A stretch of DNA of 64,000 nt from Ulva prolifera (Eukaryota; Chlorophyta; Ulvophyceae; Ulvales; Ulvaceae). The DNA lies in assembly GCA_023078555.1 (NCBI GenBank), contig CM041200.1:124001-188000 (forward strand), read 5' to 3'. The notes under the pieces are model-generated. The model had not been told where the DNA came from. It searched no databases and saw only the letters and a program-made list of their open reading frames with translations. Of this stretch, positions 24,132-36,026 are shown in pieces. Every line of letters begins with the position of its first letter. Position 1 is the stretch's first letter. Made by a program: the position numbers and the translations under genes.

Positions 24132-25482
24132 TCACAACTGGGAAACGTGGTGTATGCAAGCTGTCATGCTCACCTGATGTTGCAGTGCAAAGTACCACAG
24201 CAGGTTGTCGAAGCAGTGTGAGTCTGTGAATTCTGCCGCCAGTGACCCACTGCCTTGGAGCTCACGTAGGAAGAAAAACAAAGCCTCAATGGTGCAGACA
24301 CCTGCATACATGTTGACAGAGCTCCTGAAGAAGGTGATGTCGCAGTGCGGCTGCAGAGGCAGTTGTCCATGACAACGGCAATTGCAACAACCGGGCGGGG
24401 GGGGGGGGGGGGGGGGGGGAAGTAGATATGAAATGAACTGACACAGCAGCATTGTGTGCTGATCGAGCAATATATCGAACATACATAATTGCAACAACCG
24501 GGCGGGGAGAGGGGGGGGGGGAGGGCAGATATGAAATCAACTGACACAGCAGCAATATGTGCTGATCGAGCAACATCGAACATACTGTCTGCTGATACAC
24601 CCTTTGTATGAAATCGCCAAAAGCTGGATTTGACATTCCCTGACAGCCGAATGTGGACCATTTGCTCATACTCAGGACGTCTCAGAATGGCTCTGGCCAT
24701 CTTCCATTTACTGCAGTCCAAGATGATGCGTATCAGGTCAAAATATTCAGGACAGATGATGCTTCTGCCACATATCACCATACTACAACAGCAGATTTAT
24801 CGTCGACAGACCAGCGATTGGGAGCCTCAGCTCAAAGCTCAACTCAAAGCACAGGCACAAGCTGGCTATACTTGATGAGCCGCACAGACCTGTCCACGAT
24901 GTACAATGTGTCGATTTTGCTGAAGTCAACTTGCTCTGGTGTCAATGCGTCTTCTGAAGGAAACAGGACAGCAGCAGCGCCAGCAGGCAAAGATGCTTCC
25001 TTTTCTACATCAGAGAAATCTACCAACTCTGCATCCTCAGGCGCTAATAGCACAGCTTGCACGCCTGTGCACTTGGTACGCTTCTCCTGCGGATGCGTGA
25101 CGATCTTGACTGTCATCGGAAGCTTTACTTTCGGAGTGTCTAAGAGCGCGGTTAAGCATTCAGCGCAGTACCTATGTCAGACAACCAATGTAAGATCCGG
25201 CCATCGGAGCACGACCGGCCGTTCCCGATGTGGCAGTACATGCGATCGATGTTGAGCAAGGGCTGGAAAGGTTGATTTCTTGGTTTCTTACCACGACCTT
25301 GACTTGCCACAGCCAGGGCATGTTGCTCTCTCAGATGCGGTCAGGCTGTGATCATGAGATAGCTCAGATAGCTTCAGCCCAGGGGGCATGTCGTTTGGGC
25401 TCCATCCAGGTCTCCGCTTTGCAAAACATTCCTGCGGCATACTAGTACTTAGCAAATTCAGTCGTTTCAAATGACTGATCAA
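24132..25482 (-). CDS. DTWD1: DTWD1 homologue, tRNA-uridine aminocarboxypropyltransferase (four exons seen)
   Basis: DTWD1 transfers the 3-amino-3-carboxypropyl group of S-adenosylmethionine to a uridine in tRNA (acp3U). Exons on the minus strand are 25482-25292, 25171-24890, 24710-24586 and 24301-24174, joined in phases 2, 2 and 1. The protein has CPGCGKSRSWYCAEC (the zinc-type C..C...C..C), then KLPMTVKIVTHPQEK, then TGVQAVLLAPEDAEL, a family hallmark, then LFPSEDAL and LYIVD. The DTW signature is completed across an intron and reads DSKW where human DTWD1 has DSTW. Downstream are SSFWRFHTKGVS and CTIEALFFFLREL, again close to the family. After HQ (24174) the frame runs on to a stop at 24132 if the GTGAGC there is not used as a donor; a short final exon is equally possible. 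Divergent with the cap methyltransferase gene. Confidence 0.87.
24381..24585. repeat. Tandem duplication (about 105 bp x2) with a 23-G run, inside DTWD1 intron 3
   Basis: Copy 1 starts ATTGCAACAACCGGGCGG at 24381 and copy 2 starts with the same bases at 24488. Both contain a G-rich tract: an unbroken G23 in copy 1 (24397-24419) and a G-run interrupted by A in copy 2. Both end with GAACATAC, which on the gene strand is the splice donor GTATG of exon 3. Copy 2's donor abuts the exon; copy 1's is a silent duplicate in the intron. Confidence 0.9.
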
Positions 25483-25928
25483 GTGTAGGCCGATGAACGG
25501 AACAGGAGTCTCCAGTCCATGGAATAATAGTATACGAGACAGAGGCAGCTGTCAGTACATGTGGTCATTGCATTGCATGTAGGTCGAATTTGCCGTCATC
25601 AATTAACATAACGTGTGCGCATTGTCAGGATCCAGCCTTCTCTATGCCGGCCTGTCGAAAGACGCGGGTGACGCAGCCCGTGCTGGTACCTGCATGCAGC
25701 AAGTCCCGCAAGTGGATCACGTTGCATACCCGCGAGAGATGTAAAATTAAGCCTGCTATGTAGATACATTCAGAACGTATCTGATGCCACAGCTCCGACG
25801 AGACTGAGCTATGTCTACGGCTGCATTGTCTCCAAAATGTGCGGCGCAGGCGGACCGTCACTGCACGTGTGGGGCCCATCCACGCCTTTGAGTTCACAGG
25901 TAATTGGAATTACATTCTACCGTTGACG
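25483..25928. promoter_or_regulatory. Shared intergenic region of a divergent gene pair (DTWD1 / CMTR2-like)
   Basis: 446 bp between the two start codons. It must carry both promoters if the starts are right. No TATA box or repeat stands out. Confidence 0.4.
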
Positions 25929-28900
25929 ATGAAGGACGTACATTCGGGCACAAACCGACCCGGCCGCGGCGTTGGTAGAGGCTCAGGGCATCAGCGACAA
26001 GATAAGTATGAACGTCGGGCAATTGACGAGCAAAACTTTGTGCTCAAGCTATACAAGGCAAAATTTGGGGTAAGAATCTCTCTTCAGGCCTCACGGCGGA
26101 CCTGTGCGGCTGGTCTCGATCATGGTCGTAACACCTTGCAGGTCAACAACACAGGACTAAGTGCTGAGCGTCTACATGATCAATTACAGCATTTATTCAA
26201 GGCTACATTGTGGCATGATGATCAGTTGATGAGCACCAAACAGAAGCTTAACTCGGCCAAGACCCGCATCGACGATATGGATCTCGAGTGTGTCCACTTT
26301 GTAACATCTAAAGCCTGACACTGCCACGCATCAGGGTCACGGGTGTGAGGTGTTGTGTCGAGTCATAGGGCATGGAACAAGGCAGCCAAGCAGTCCAACA
26401 AGCCGCAGAAGGTTGTCCAAAAGCTGAGAGAGAAGAATGTAGAAATGGCGACGATCGCGTGGGCAAAAATGTTTGAGTGTCTGAACCGGTACAAATTTTT
26501 TCCGCCAGCCATTTCTAGTCAGGAAGAGGGAACCATCCTGTTGCGGGTGCCCGGGCTGGACCATACACCTGCGCAAGCACTGAGACGCGCTGAAGATCCC
26601 AATCGATGGGTGGGTGTGACTGTTCACCTGTGTGAGGCTCCTGGCGCGTTTATCGCAGCAACGAATCACTTCATTCGCACTAAGGTTGATTACTTGGATT
26701 GGGACTGGCGAGCACTCACACTGTCACCCTACTTTGTTGGGAATGACGCAGCGGCAATGGTGGAAGATGATGCTCTTATAGTGCAAACAAAGCCCAACTG
26801 GAACTTCGGGAGTGATGAATCAGGTGCCTCTCGCACATTCCTACGTAGCCCGGACGAACTGACTGCCGAGGCTGTAGCATGTGCTTGTTTGTGTACTGTT
26901 ATGCCATGTGGGGTCAGCTGTTCAATGTCAATGGATATTGAACCATCGTGAAATACTTGTTCTATCCCATACGGGTTAGTGAATTGGGAGCTGAATGTGC
27001 AGGTGACATCCGTAAAACACACAACATCCGTGCGTTTTGGGAACATTGTAGGAATGCTTTCGATGAGCATGGGGTGCCAGGAGCCGTAATGGTAACTGCA
27101 GATGGATCAATTGACTGCCAAGAGAATCCAAATGAGCAAGAGGCTGCAACAGCAAGTCTGCACTATGCAGAGCTCGTTGCAACATTGGGTCTGCTGGCTC
27201 CTGGCGGATCTGCATTCCTCAAAGCCTTCACAATTTTGGAACATTCAACAGTGACTCTACTGTACATTGCCGGGGCTCTGTTTGACAAGGTTAGCTCTTC
27301 ATGCATCACAGCTTGTACACCACAGCGTTAGGTGGCCCCCATCACATCTCACTCAGCCCGATCCCTATGCAGCTGGATGTCTACAAACCAATCACATCCA
27401 AGGCCAACAACAGTGAGACTTACATCGTTGCCAGAGGCTTCCGTGGTATCTCAGATGATCTCTTAAAAGGCCTTCTTGAGCATGTCGGAGAAGACATCTA
27501 TGCAACCAATGCAATGCTGGGACCGTCTGCAGTGCCTCAGACATTCTTGGACAGTGTCCGAGAATGTGGCACATTCTTTGCTGCGCGCACGCAAGAAGCC
27601 ATCGAGAGGACACTCGCCATGCAGGCACTGGATAGAGCAGAAGCTGCTGCTTCCAGGGACGTACAGGAGAGCTGCTCACAAATGTGGCTAGAGAATTTCA
27701 AGCTAGAGATGATTCCACCCGAGCAAAGGCTGTCCCCAGTATGTAGCTGGCCTTAACAAAGGTCATTGTGAGCTCATGTTTGTAGGAACGCCTGCAGGCC
27801 TTCACATAGCGTTCATCATGCTGAAGCAGTGCATGCTTGAATACAGGAAGTGTTCCTGTCTGGGCGGGACAATAGAGTAGACAAACAGCGCAAAACAGAT
27901 TTCACAGGAACACTGCGTGAGCGTCGAGAAAAGTACCAGGACCGGCGGGAAGCGCAGGGACAGGAGACAGATAGGCTGCTGAAGCGAATGCGCGCAGAAG
28001 AAGGCCTAGATCAGCCTTCGGCAGAGGCCGCGGAAGAGTCGCCGGTACGCTCTGAGTGTTTTGCGCAGAGTTTGGAAACGTACCTTGCACAATTCGTCTG
28101 CCAGCCACTCACAAGCCTATGACCTTGTGCCTTTGCACAGTTATTCGAAGCGGGCAGCAAAATTCAGAAGATGATGGCCTCAATGGGGCACAAACCGGGC
28201 CAAGGCCTTGGGGCACAGCAGCAGGGCACAGTCGAGGCGATCGCTGCAGGGCAGCAACGCAGCCGAGAGGGCCTGGGATATGGTATGCAGGACCGAGCTG
28301 CCCGCATAAGGCCGCAGTACTCAATCATGCCAGATGCACAACAGATTCAGAACTACCTTTACGATGACGCTGCTGGGACCGCGGAGCTGCCAGGCTCTGA
28401 AGAGATTGAGTTTGGATGGTCCCTGAATGTTGTATCTACACTGCCATCAGACGTCCTGCTGTCCAAAATTGTGAAGCACGAGGAGTTCCTAGATATGAAG
28501 CGGCACAGGCGGGGTGCTCAAGTACGACTCCGAGCACTGGCTGCTGACCCCCGATTCAGAGGCTGTCTCTGTCACCACACAGGCATGTCCTCTGCCCAAG
28601 CACCCACAGCATATTTGCCCGTGCAAACAATGTGTCCTGCTGCTCTCTGAGGGCCTGTGTGAGCTGTGCGGCTCAAGGTCACCTTATGACGTGTGCTCCT
28701 ATATGTGTTGAGCTCACCTCACGTGAGGTGCTGGGCGTGCAGGCTCATGTGTTGCACCAAGGACGCCTGGTAAATTTGGTCCTGGGTTCTGGAAGCTGGC
28801 TGCCCTGGACATGCAGCTGGGGTTCTATGATGCGGACCCCACTTTCTCAAAGACAGCCAGAGCATTCGCATCATGCTTTCTGCGCTCAACAGATCCAGGA

Positions 28901-31450
28901 TACCCAATGTCCTTTCTTTCCCTTGCTGCATACGATTGCTCTTGCCTCGAGTACCTTTTACATGCTCACAGGGCTCCACACCACAGCCTGACACTGGGCA
29001 CGGCAGTGTGTTTACAAACTGCCTCACATGCCGCTAATAGCTTGAACTCGGCATTCACAGGTTGGGCACGGCAGGTTAGGTTGAACCAGCAGCCTGCACC
29101 GGCAGCAGATGCCACCCAGGAGCGCAAACTGGATGCATTTACTGCTGATACAAGTCGCCAGATTGCAGCTGACACAGGGCTGGTGGACACCGTCATCGGT
29201 GTGCACTCAGCACTTTTCTTTAAAATGTTGTCCGGGCCACCTCACCATCATTGTATGAAGTCCTGAATCATCTTCATTGCTGCACGAATGCATGTAACCC
29301 ATGCTGCATCGTTGCCTGACCTTGATTTCTGCAGGATGCAGACCTCCGTCTGTCCACGGCACATCAGCACGGCACATCAGCACCTAGCAAAGAGGTAAGG
29401 GTGCAGGCTGTCAAATCTTATCCCACCGAGGAGCATTGCGAAACACATCACGTCAGAGTGATACCGTGCGTGGGCAGATGTCGCTGTGGCTCATCAGGCG
29501 GACATGTGCTGCTCTGCAACAAGTGTCATGCAGCCTCAGGGTCACGAAACGTTTATCACTGTGCAGGCGATCTGTGTGACATGACCTCAGACGCTCCAGA
29601 AGTGCAGCAACTCAGTGTGTGGCTGGAATACAACAGGGTTGTGAGGCGGAGATTGGTGTGGGAGGCTGCCACAGCACTTGGGTGCTGCCGGCCCGGTGGC
29701 TGTGTCATCCTGCGTGTCCCAGACCTGCTGACCACCTTCACCGTTGGAGTCTTGTGCGTTCTGCACCGCTGTTTCCGATTTTTCACCCTGGTCAAGCCTT
29801 TCACATCTTGCACGGCAGCAGCGGAGAGCTTTGCTCTGTTTATGGACTGCCTCCAACAGCCAGAGATGGAGGAAGGCAATTTGACACCATGTGTCCACCT
29901 GTTGAAAGTGCGACTTTCACCCAGCTTGCAGATCGGGTAGAACATTCGTCCACCAGAGTATGGCCTGCAGCCTCAGTATGCAGTATATACAGCCCTGCCA
30001 TTCAGACGCTGGCAACGGGTTCTGTCAGAGGCTTCATGAGATTCAGGCAAGCTGGAGAGCTAGGGCAGACCTGCATCCATGTATTGCATGGGCGATGCTG
30101 TGTGCAACTAGATCTATACAGGCAGGCATGGCTCACGCAGTCAACTGTCACTGCTGCCTGCTCCACATACACACAGACATTCCCTTGCTTGCTAACTCTG
30201 GGCAGCTTTCATGCGTGCTGAAGCCAGCCTGCGAAGTGTCAGCACACGATGCTGCATCAGTGCAGCTGAGGCTGCTTTGCAAATTGTTCACATGAGGTGT
30301 AGGTTCTGGAGCGCATGCATGAGGTAGAGGCAGTGAGGAAGCCTGAAGCTGGGTCCAAGAGGCCAGAGGAGCACCTCCTGGTCAGCAGCCACTTGGCAGA
30401 TGTGCTTCCGCCTGAGCTGTACTTTGGAAATGACGGGCAGTTTGTCAGTTTTATACAGGGAAGAGCAAACGTACGGCTAACTGTGCATTGTGTTTTGGTG
30501 ATTTTGATGACAGTAATTGAATCCAATTCCATACATATCGTTATGATGCGATACCATCATACCATAACATCTGAATTCTGCTGCAGGAGATCGTGAAGCG
30601 ACAAGCACGCATCCTGGAGCAGCTTGCTAAGGAAGAGCTTTCTGATCGACCTTCAGTCGCAGGGGTAGAAGCGGTGGTCAGCCAGGCCATTGATGTCGTT
30701 TTCTGCTGTCAAGATCAGAACGCACGAGCTATGGAGCGGCCAAACGTGCTGCAGGAGGACGACAGTGTTACGGTGGTCGACCCAATCGCGTCGTTCAATT
30801 CTCGTCAGAAGCAGGAGGCTGAGCACAGTAATTCTGGTGAAACTGCGATTGTGTTGGGTTGTGGTCCTGTTCGTGCATCCCGCATGGACATTGGAGCCTT
30901 GCGAACCAATCAGGAGGGATCAATCTATGGCAGCACTAATGATGAGACGGCCACTGCAGCACGAGTAGCCGGTAGAGACTACCTCGAGGCTTCGAAGGTG
31001 GCCAAAACAGACATGTTTGGTCCGGAGACGCAACTTGATCCGGAGGTTTTAGGTTCTTCCAACACAGATGACATTGATGGGATGAGGAAGAAAAGAACTG
31101 TTCACCACGTTCATTTGAACGGCTCAGGCTGCCCAGATCTGGCAGTAAGCACATATCAGTCAGACAAGCAAGTACATACCACTCGTGGTGACTGTGCAAC
31201 GGTCAAAGCCGAGGAGGGAAGAGGTGCACAAGAACAACATGTCCCTTGCTTAGGTGGGGTCAGTAAAATAGCATCTCTACCGTCCTTTTGCAAGATAATT
31301 CCAGACACGCGTCCGTGTGCTGTGGTCACAAACTTGAGGAGCGGTGTTCGCGTACGAAATGATGATGCTTTTCTTCAGTGGTCACGTCATATCCAGAAGT
31401 GTGATGAGATAGAAGAGTCTGAGGTGCTTGAAGGAGGGAAAGCTGTATGA
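25929..31450 (+). CDS. CMTR2: CMTR2-like mRNA cap 2'-O-methyltransferase with an internal G-patch domain (multi-exon)
   Basis: CMTR2 methylates the ribose of the second cap-proximal nucleotide of mRNA. Exons 25929-26069, from 26142, about 26355-26823, 27003-27289 and from 27373 give an FtsJ-type domain with the SAM motif HLCEAPGAFIAA, the Asp in MVTADGSIDCQ, the Lys in AFLKAFTILEH and the Glu in SKANNSETYIV, the expected catalytic set. SESG/DIRK joins exactly across the intron. Further on come a basic coiled stretch (27850-28110), a G-patch (KMMASMGHKPGQGLG, near 28171) with SREGLGYG, and TLPSDVLLSKIVKHEEFLD. Near 29740, VGVLCVLHRCFRFFTLVKP resembles the inactive second Rossmann domain of CMTR2. 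The last frame (30593-31450) is a low-complexity tail ending at TGA 31448-31450. I treat it all as one gene because no stop or clear 5' region separates the halves; two adjacent genes (CMTR2 and a G-patch protein) remain possible. Most later exon joins are unresolved. Confidence 0.75.
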
Positions 31451-31590
31451 GTTGGTGGTGTCCCACGTGTCCCACCAATGAGGTAGCTGTCTCAGGTTGT
31501 TCAGGCAAGCTTTGATCTACGTGATGCGGTGCCCATCATGATCAAGTTGCATGCGAGATGTATATGTGAATCTAGTACACTTGTTGCACG

Positions 31591-33576
31591 TTAAGATACG
31601 GGATATCCAACGAGATCAAAAGTAATACTGTCCGAAATGCTGACTGATCTCATTTGGCCCACCGCGAGCGCTGGGATATCAGGGTCATCCGGATGGCTCA
31701 AGATAACCTGAGAATCAATCGACGGTGCATCGAATTCAGATCTCCCGTAGTAGTTGCCATCCTCATCAATGCCGTCGACCAAAACATCAATCGTCTTGCC
31801 TACCATTGATTGTGCCCATGCTTGGCCGATTCGCTGCTGCAGTGACACAAGTTCGTCCCTCCTTCGAAGCCTCACTTCTTCGTTTACCTGCGTACACCAA
31901 TTCTTATTCCTTCGAGAGGCTGAAATCTGATCAAACCGATGCTACCACAATCCAACAGCAGCAGGCACAAAGCTGTTGTAAAGAACTGCACTGACTGTAT
32001 TGCCTTACACACCTGCTCAGGCAGATCAGCAGCCCGTGTGCCGTCTTCCTCTGAGAACGTGAAAGCACCCATCCTAGCAAATTTGAAACTCTTGCAAAAC
32101 TCAACAAGCTCCCCATGCTGCTCATCTGTCTCGCCGGGGAATCCTGAGATAAACGTGGTGCGAATGGCAACGCCAGGGATTTGATCTCTGAGTTTCAACA
32201 GCAGATTCTCTGTGTGCACTCTGGGAGGGCGATTCATAGCAAGCAGGACAAGGTTATTCATATGCTGAAGAGGCATATCAATGTATTTGCAAACCTGCAG
32301 CATTGTTGCAGTGGACAACAGCCCGGGGACAGCAGATAGACAGGTTTTCATTCAGGAGACGAGAGCTATTGATACGCCGCAACCGCTGCCTGGCCGGAAG
32401 ACTTTGGGCAGACCTTTTCATTTTCTGCAATCTCTTTGATGAGGCTGTCTGTGAAATATGAGGGATAGCAGTAGAGCAACCTCAGCCACCGGAGCCCCTC
32501 AATTCTAGACAGCTCTCTCAGAAGCTCTGCTAAGCGAGGCCCTCCTTTTCTGAAGACACGACTGTGCTCAGCAATGTTTAGCCACTCACAGAACTAGGAT
32601 CCACAGACAGCATGAAAAGTTCCCAATCCACCGAGCATGAATCTAAAGGAATCTAGAAGCATACTGGTCATGACCCCATTGATTTGTGTCTTCAGCGATG
32701 AGGTTCAGCTCCAAGGCTCCAGCAGCTACGAGAGCCTTGGCCTCTTCAACAATCGCTGAAAAATCTTTCGACCTAAACTTTCCCCTGAAACCTGGAATTG
32801 CACAGAAGCTGCATGCATGATCGCAACCCTCTGCAATCCGCAGGTACGCAGAATGCACTGGCATCATGCGAACTCGCTCAATCTCCTGCCTGAAAGGAGG
32901 CGATGCAGTTCCCACTAACACTCTTGGAGTTGCACCATCCACTCTGACATCATCAATAAGCTCTGTGACTTGCTTTGGCACCTCGCCATAGCTGTCGAAT
33001 CCGATAAACGCGTCGACCTCAGGCAGTTCAAGTGCCAAGTCATTTGCATATCGCTGAGCCATGCAGCCGGTCACAATTAATCGCTTCCGCGGATCATCTT
33101 GACATAAGGATGCTGCATGCAGGACTGCCTCCAACGACTCGGACTTGGCATCAGCCACAAAGGCGCACGTGTTGACAATAATTGCATCGCTCTGCTGATG
33201 ATCATCGGTGACTTGAAATCCGCTCTTGTTCAGTGCTCCAAGCATGACTTCTCCTGAAACATAGCATGTGGGGTACAGTTGCTGTGCACGAGCAGTCAGA
33301 TCATCACACCCACTGGGGCGCGTCATAAGGTCGTAGTCTGGCCAGGGCATGCAAATCTCTCGACTGGAAGTGCCGACCAAGCCCATCGGACGGAAACTCA
33401 CCATCAACAGTGTTCTTTGGGCACCCAAGAGAGAGCATGGAAACAGATTTTGTGGATGCTTTCTGCTCCCCAGCGATGGCCTGGCGGGCAGCGTTCGACG
33501 CAGTGCGGCCGGTCGCCAGCCCGGGGCGGATCGAGCCGGCCACTTGCATCTTCTGTGTCGGACCCATGAAACTCAT
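31591..33576 (-). CDS. RimO: RimO-type radical-SAM methylthiotransferase (ribosomal protein S12), probably organellar
   Basis: RimO adds a methylthio group to an Asp of ribosomal protein S12. Five exons on the minus strand (33576-33402, 33253-32665, 32549-32414, 32294-32013, 31887-31591) keep phase and give 492 residues. Near the start are [12 protein letters not shown], joined over an intron to VMLGAL as in RimO, then NTCAFV and TGCMAQR: the three Cys of the first iron-sulfur cluster. The radical-SAM motif is CDHACSFC in [19 protein letters not shown]. Next come [24 protein letters not shown] and, in the last exon, a TRAM domain ending DLVGYPVS. The first 45 residues are basic and lack acidic residues, as expected of a transit peptide; because RimO acts on bacterial-type ribosomes, plastid or mitochondrial location is inferred. 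Its 3' end is 140 bp from that of the convergent cap methyltransferase gene. Confidence 0.92.
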
Positions 33577-34109
33577 TTTTGAGTAGGATTTCTTTCCTCT
33601 TTTCGAGCTCTCTGAGCACCATGCAAGGCGGCGATGATCGGCGGTGGCGTGTTGGCTTCGGCGTTCGTGATGTGAGCACCAAACAAGCATCAAACGGAAG
33701 GCTTTATGACGTCAGTGCTTGTGCTGAGTCACTTGCTCAGTGAGCAGATCTTTGGAACGACATCGCACACGCCATCGACGAGCTTGAACACTAACATAGT
33801 ATAGAAAAATGGAGATTCAGAGGGTAAGATCTGCGCCGATTAGGGTCAAGATGGTCCCAAGTTACTGAGGATTCGAATCGTTGTGACGTCTCCGCATGTA
33901 ACTACAGCGGCAGCGCTGGAGCGAGCATCAGCCGGAGCGAACATCAGCCGGAATTCCTCTTGTGGACACTGCAGAATTCGGCACGGTCGCAGCATCCAAA
34001 GGAAACAAGGGGGAAGGGGGAGGGGTGCATGTTGCAAACGAATACAGAACCCAATCGACGGTTGCTATGGCGCAATTCTCCGTCCATCACCTTGTCTGAC
34101 GCCACGTGT
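33577..34109. promoter_or_regulatory. Shared intergenic region of a divergent gene pair (RimO / SET protein)
   Basis: 533 bp between the two predicted start codons. It contains two copies of ATCAGCCGGA about 17 bp apart (near 33928 and 33945). No other element can be defended. Confidence 0.4.
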
Positions 34110-35986
34110 ATGTCTGCAGCTGTTGCACCAAGCTTTGACGTCCCTCTCGTCCCGATGGCTGTACGTTTTGTCGCCGGCAGCAACTACTGGACAGCCTTAA
34201 TATCTGGCGCTACACTTGCTGCGTGTAGTCTGACCTACACGGCTTCCACATGCGAAAGCCACAATTCAACATCGAGTGGATGCAAAGATTTCATGACATG
34301 GCTTCAGCGCCAAGGTGCAAAGATCGACGGTTTACAGTTTCGACACGCTCAGGTAGGTCTTAACGTGCAAACTGCTTATGTGCGATATCCAGTATATATT
34401 AGCTGCCACTTGCATAACGTGTTGGAGCGTAATCGCCCCCTGTACAAGATGCTTCACACGCCACTGCAGGATGGGCTGCATGCAGAGTGCCGGAATGGGA
34501 GTTTTTGCTGCGAAAAATCAGAACATCAACGCCATCCCTGGCATTTTATGGCGGAGCTTGTCTCAATTAGGACTTCCGTCACGTGAGATTACATTAGCAA
34601 CATTCCCAGCTCAGCTCATCATCAACCAGCACAGCATTGTCCGAGATCCCAGGATTGGAGGAATTCTGAGAGCTCATTTGTCCGGAGGTAATCTGGACTG
34701 TGTTGCAGCGCTTCAAGTGTGGCTTCTAGCTCATCGAACACTTGGCAGTGCGTCAGAGCATGCGCCATACATCGCAAGCCTCCCCACACCTGATGTGCCC
34801 ATTGCATATCCGGAGAGTGTTTTGCAAGAGCTTGCCGGGACGGATGCTTATTTGGCTGTACAAGACCTTCGTATCAAGCTTCAGACGACATGGGGCAAGG
34901 TACAACCAGTCTTACGTGAGGTGGGCGTTGCCTGCGAGGCTGACTTTGGCAACCTCTCAATGGAAGACTGGACCTGGGCATTTAGTATCCTCACATCTAG
35001 ATCATTCAATGTTCCACAAACTTCTAATAGCACTAGTCCGACAGTCATGTCCCTCATCCCAGGTTTGTGTTGCTGCTCCTATGCATGACGCCTAGATACC
35101 ACGTGACATTCAGTGAGCGTAACAACTAAATGGATTCTTACATAAATGCCTCACTGTGAAGACATCGTTGATTACGTGACCGACTGCAGGCCTTGATTTT
35201 TTGAATCACAAAAAGGGCTCCGCATTGAGATGGGCAGTTCATGGCAATGTTGGCACCATGAACGGCTGTGTAACGCTGCAAACACCAGCACATATGACTC
35301 CCAAAATGGGGGACGAGCTGTGCATTGAATACAGTCAAGACGCCAGCAACTTTACTCTTCTGATGCAGTATGGTTTCGTGGATGAGGTAAATGAACATGA
35401 CTTTGTGCGCATCAGGTATCCATGCGATGCACCTGAGTTGCAGAGTGACCTGATGAAGGGAAGGCTGTCAGTTCTCCAGGTATTAGGTACCCAACTGCAT
35501 GTTTCTCGGGCCAAGGGTACATACATATATGATGTGCAGTGCACACGGTAGGCAGTGAAAAGTGTGCAGGCAAGGAAGCTGCCACTTGAATTCATTTTGC
35601 CAATTGGTGGACACATGAAGGAGCCTCTTCCGAAGACTGGAAAAGACATTCTTCGAGTGCTCACAATGAGCAAAAAATCAGTGGAAGAATGCGCAGCAGC
35701 CCCCTTGGCAGAAGTGGCAGTCTCTCCCGGAGATGAGTTGGCGATATATACAACGTTCTGCTGGTTGCTGGAACAGCATCGGCAATCACTAGAGGGCCTC
35801 GATGGGCAATGTTCCCTTTCCAAAGACATACGAATCATTCAAGATGGCCCTGATGGTTTGCCAGATGCATACTGGAACAGTGTCGTATATCGTGCCAACC
35901 AGAAGCACATTGTCCGAACCTACGCAAAAGCAGCTCAAAGAAAAGTACAGGAAATCATTGCTGGAATGCAGCCCAGAGGTGAGTAG
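34110..35986 (+). CDS. SET-domain protein methyltransferase of the SETD3/Rubisco-LSMT type (multi-exon)
   Basis: Exon 1 (34110-34352, donor GTAGGT) ends with DFMTWLQRQGAKIDGLQFRHAQ, typical of the N-terminus of SETD3/LSMT proteins. From 34486, SAGMGVFAAKN is the G.G..A start of the SET fold. WTWAFSILTSRSFNV follows, like the family's W....V.SR.F. A later exon begins LDFLNHKKGS, the NH motif, then GDELCIEYSQDASNFTLLMQYGFVDE, the YG..SN..LL..YGF element. The C-terminal exon has VVYRANQKHIVRTYAK, as in the substrate-binding domain of LSMT enzymes, and ends at 35986. Family members methylate lysine or histidine in proteins such as Rubisco, aldolase or actin; the substrate here cannot be told. Residues 1-50 are hydrophobic and could be a targeting signal. 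The 3' end lies 40 bp from that of the convergent p28 gene. Confidence 0.82.
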
Positions 35987-36026
35987 TCAGGTTGGTCAAA
36001 CAAATTGGTGTCATGGCATATGCATA

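Noticed and set aside
24170-24781. 203-codon minus-strand frame with Pro runs
   Set aside because: It reads through introns and the poly-G/poly-C tracts of DTWD1; only parts coincide with true exons.
27850-31450. A separate CMTR1 gene
   Set aside because: The G-patch and following helix resemble CMTR1, but I find no active FtsJ motif (no GFSEY or KTFD equivalents) after it; the later Rossmann segment fits the CMTR2 C-domain better. Kept as an alternative.
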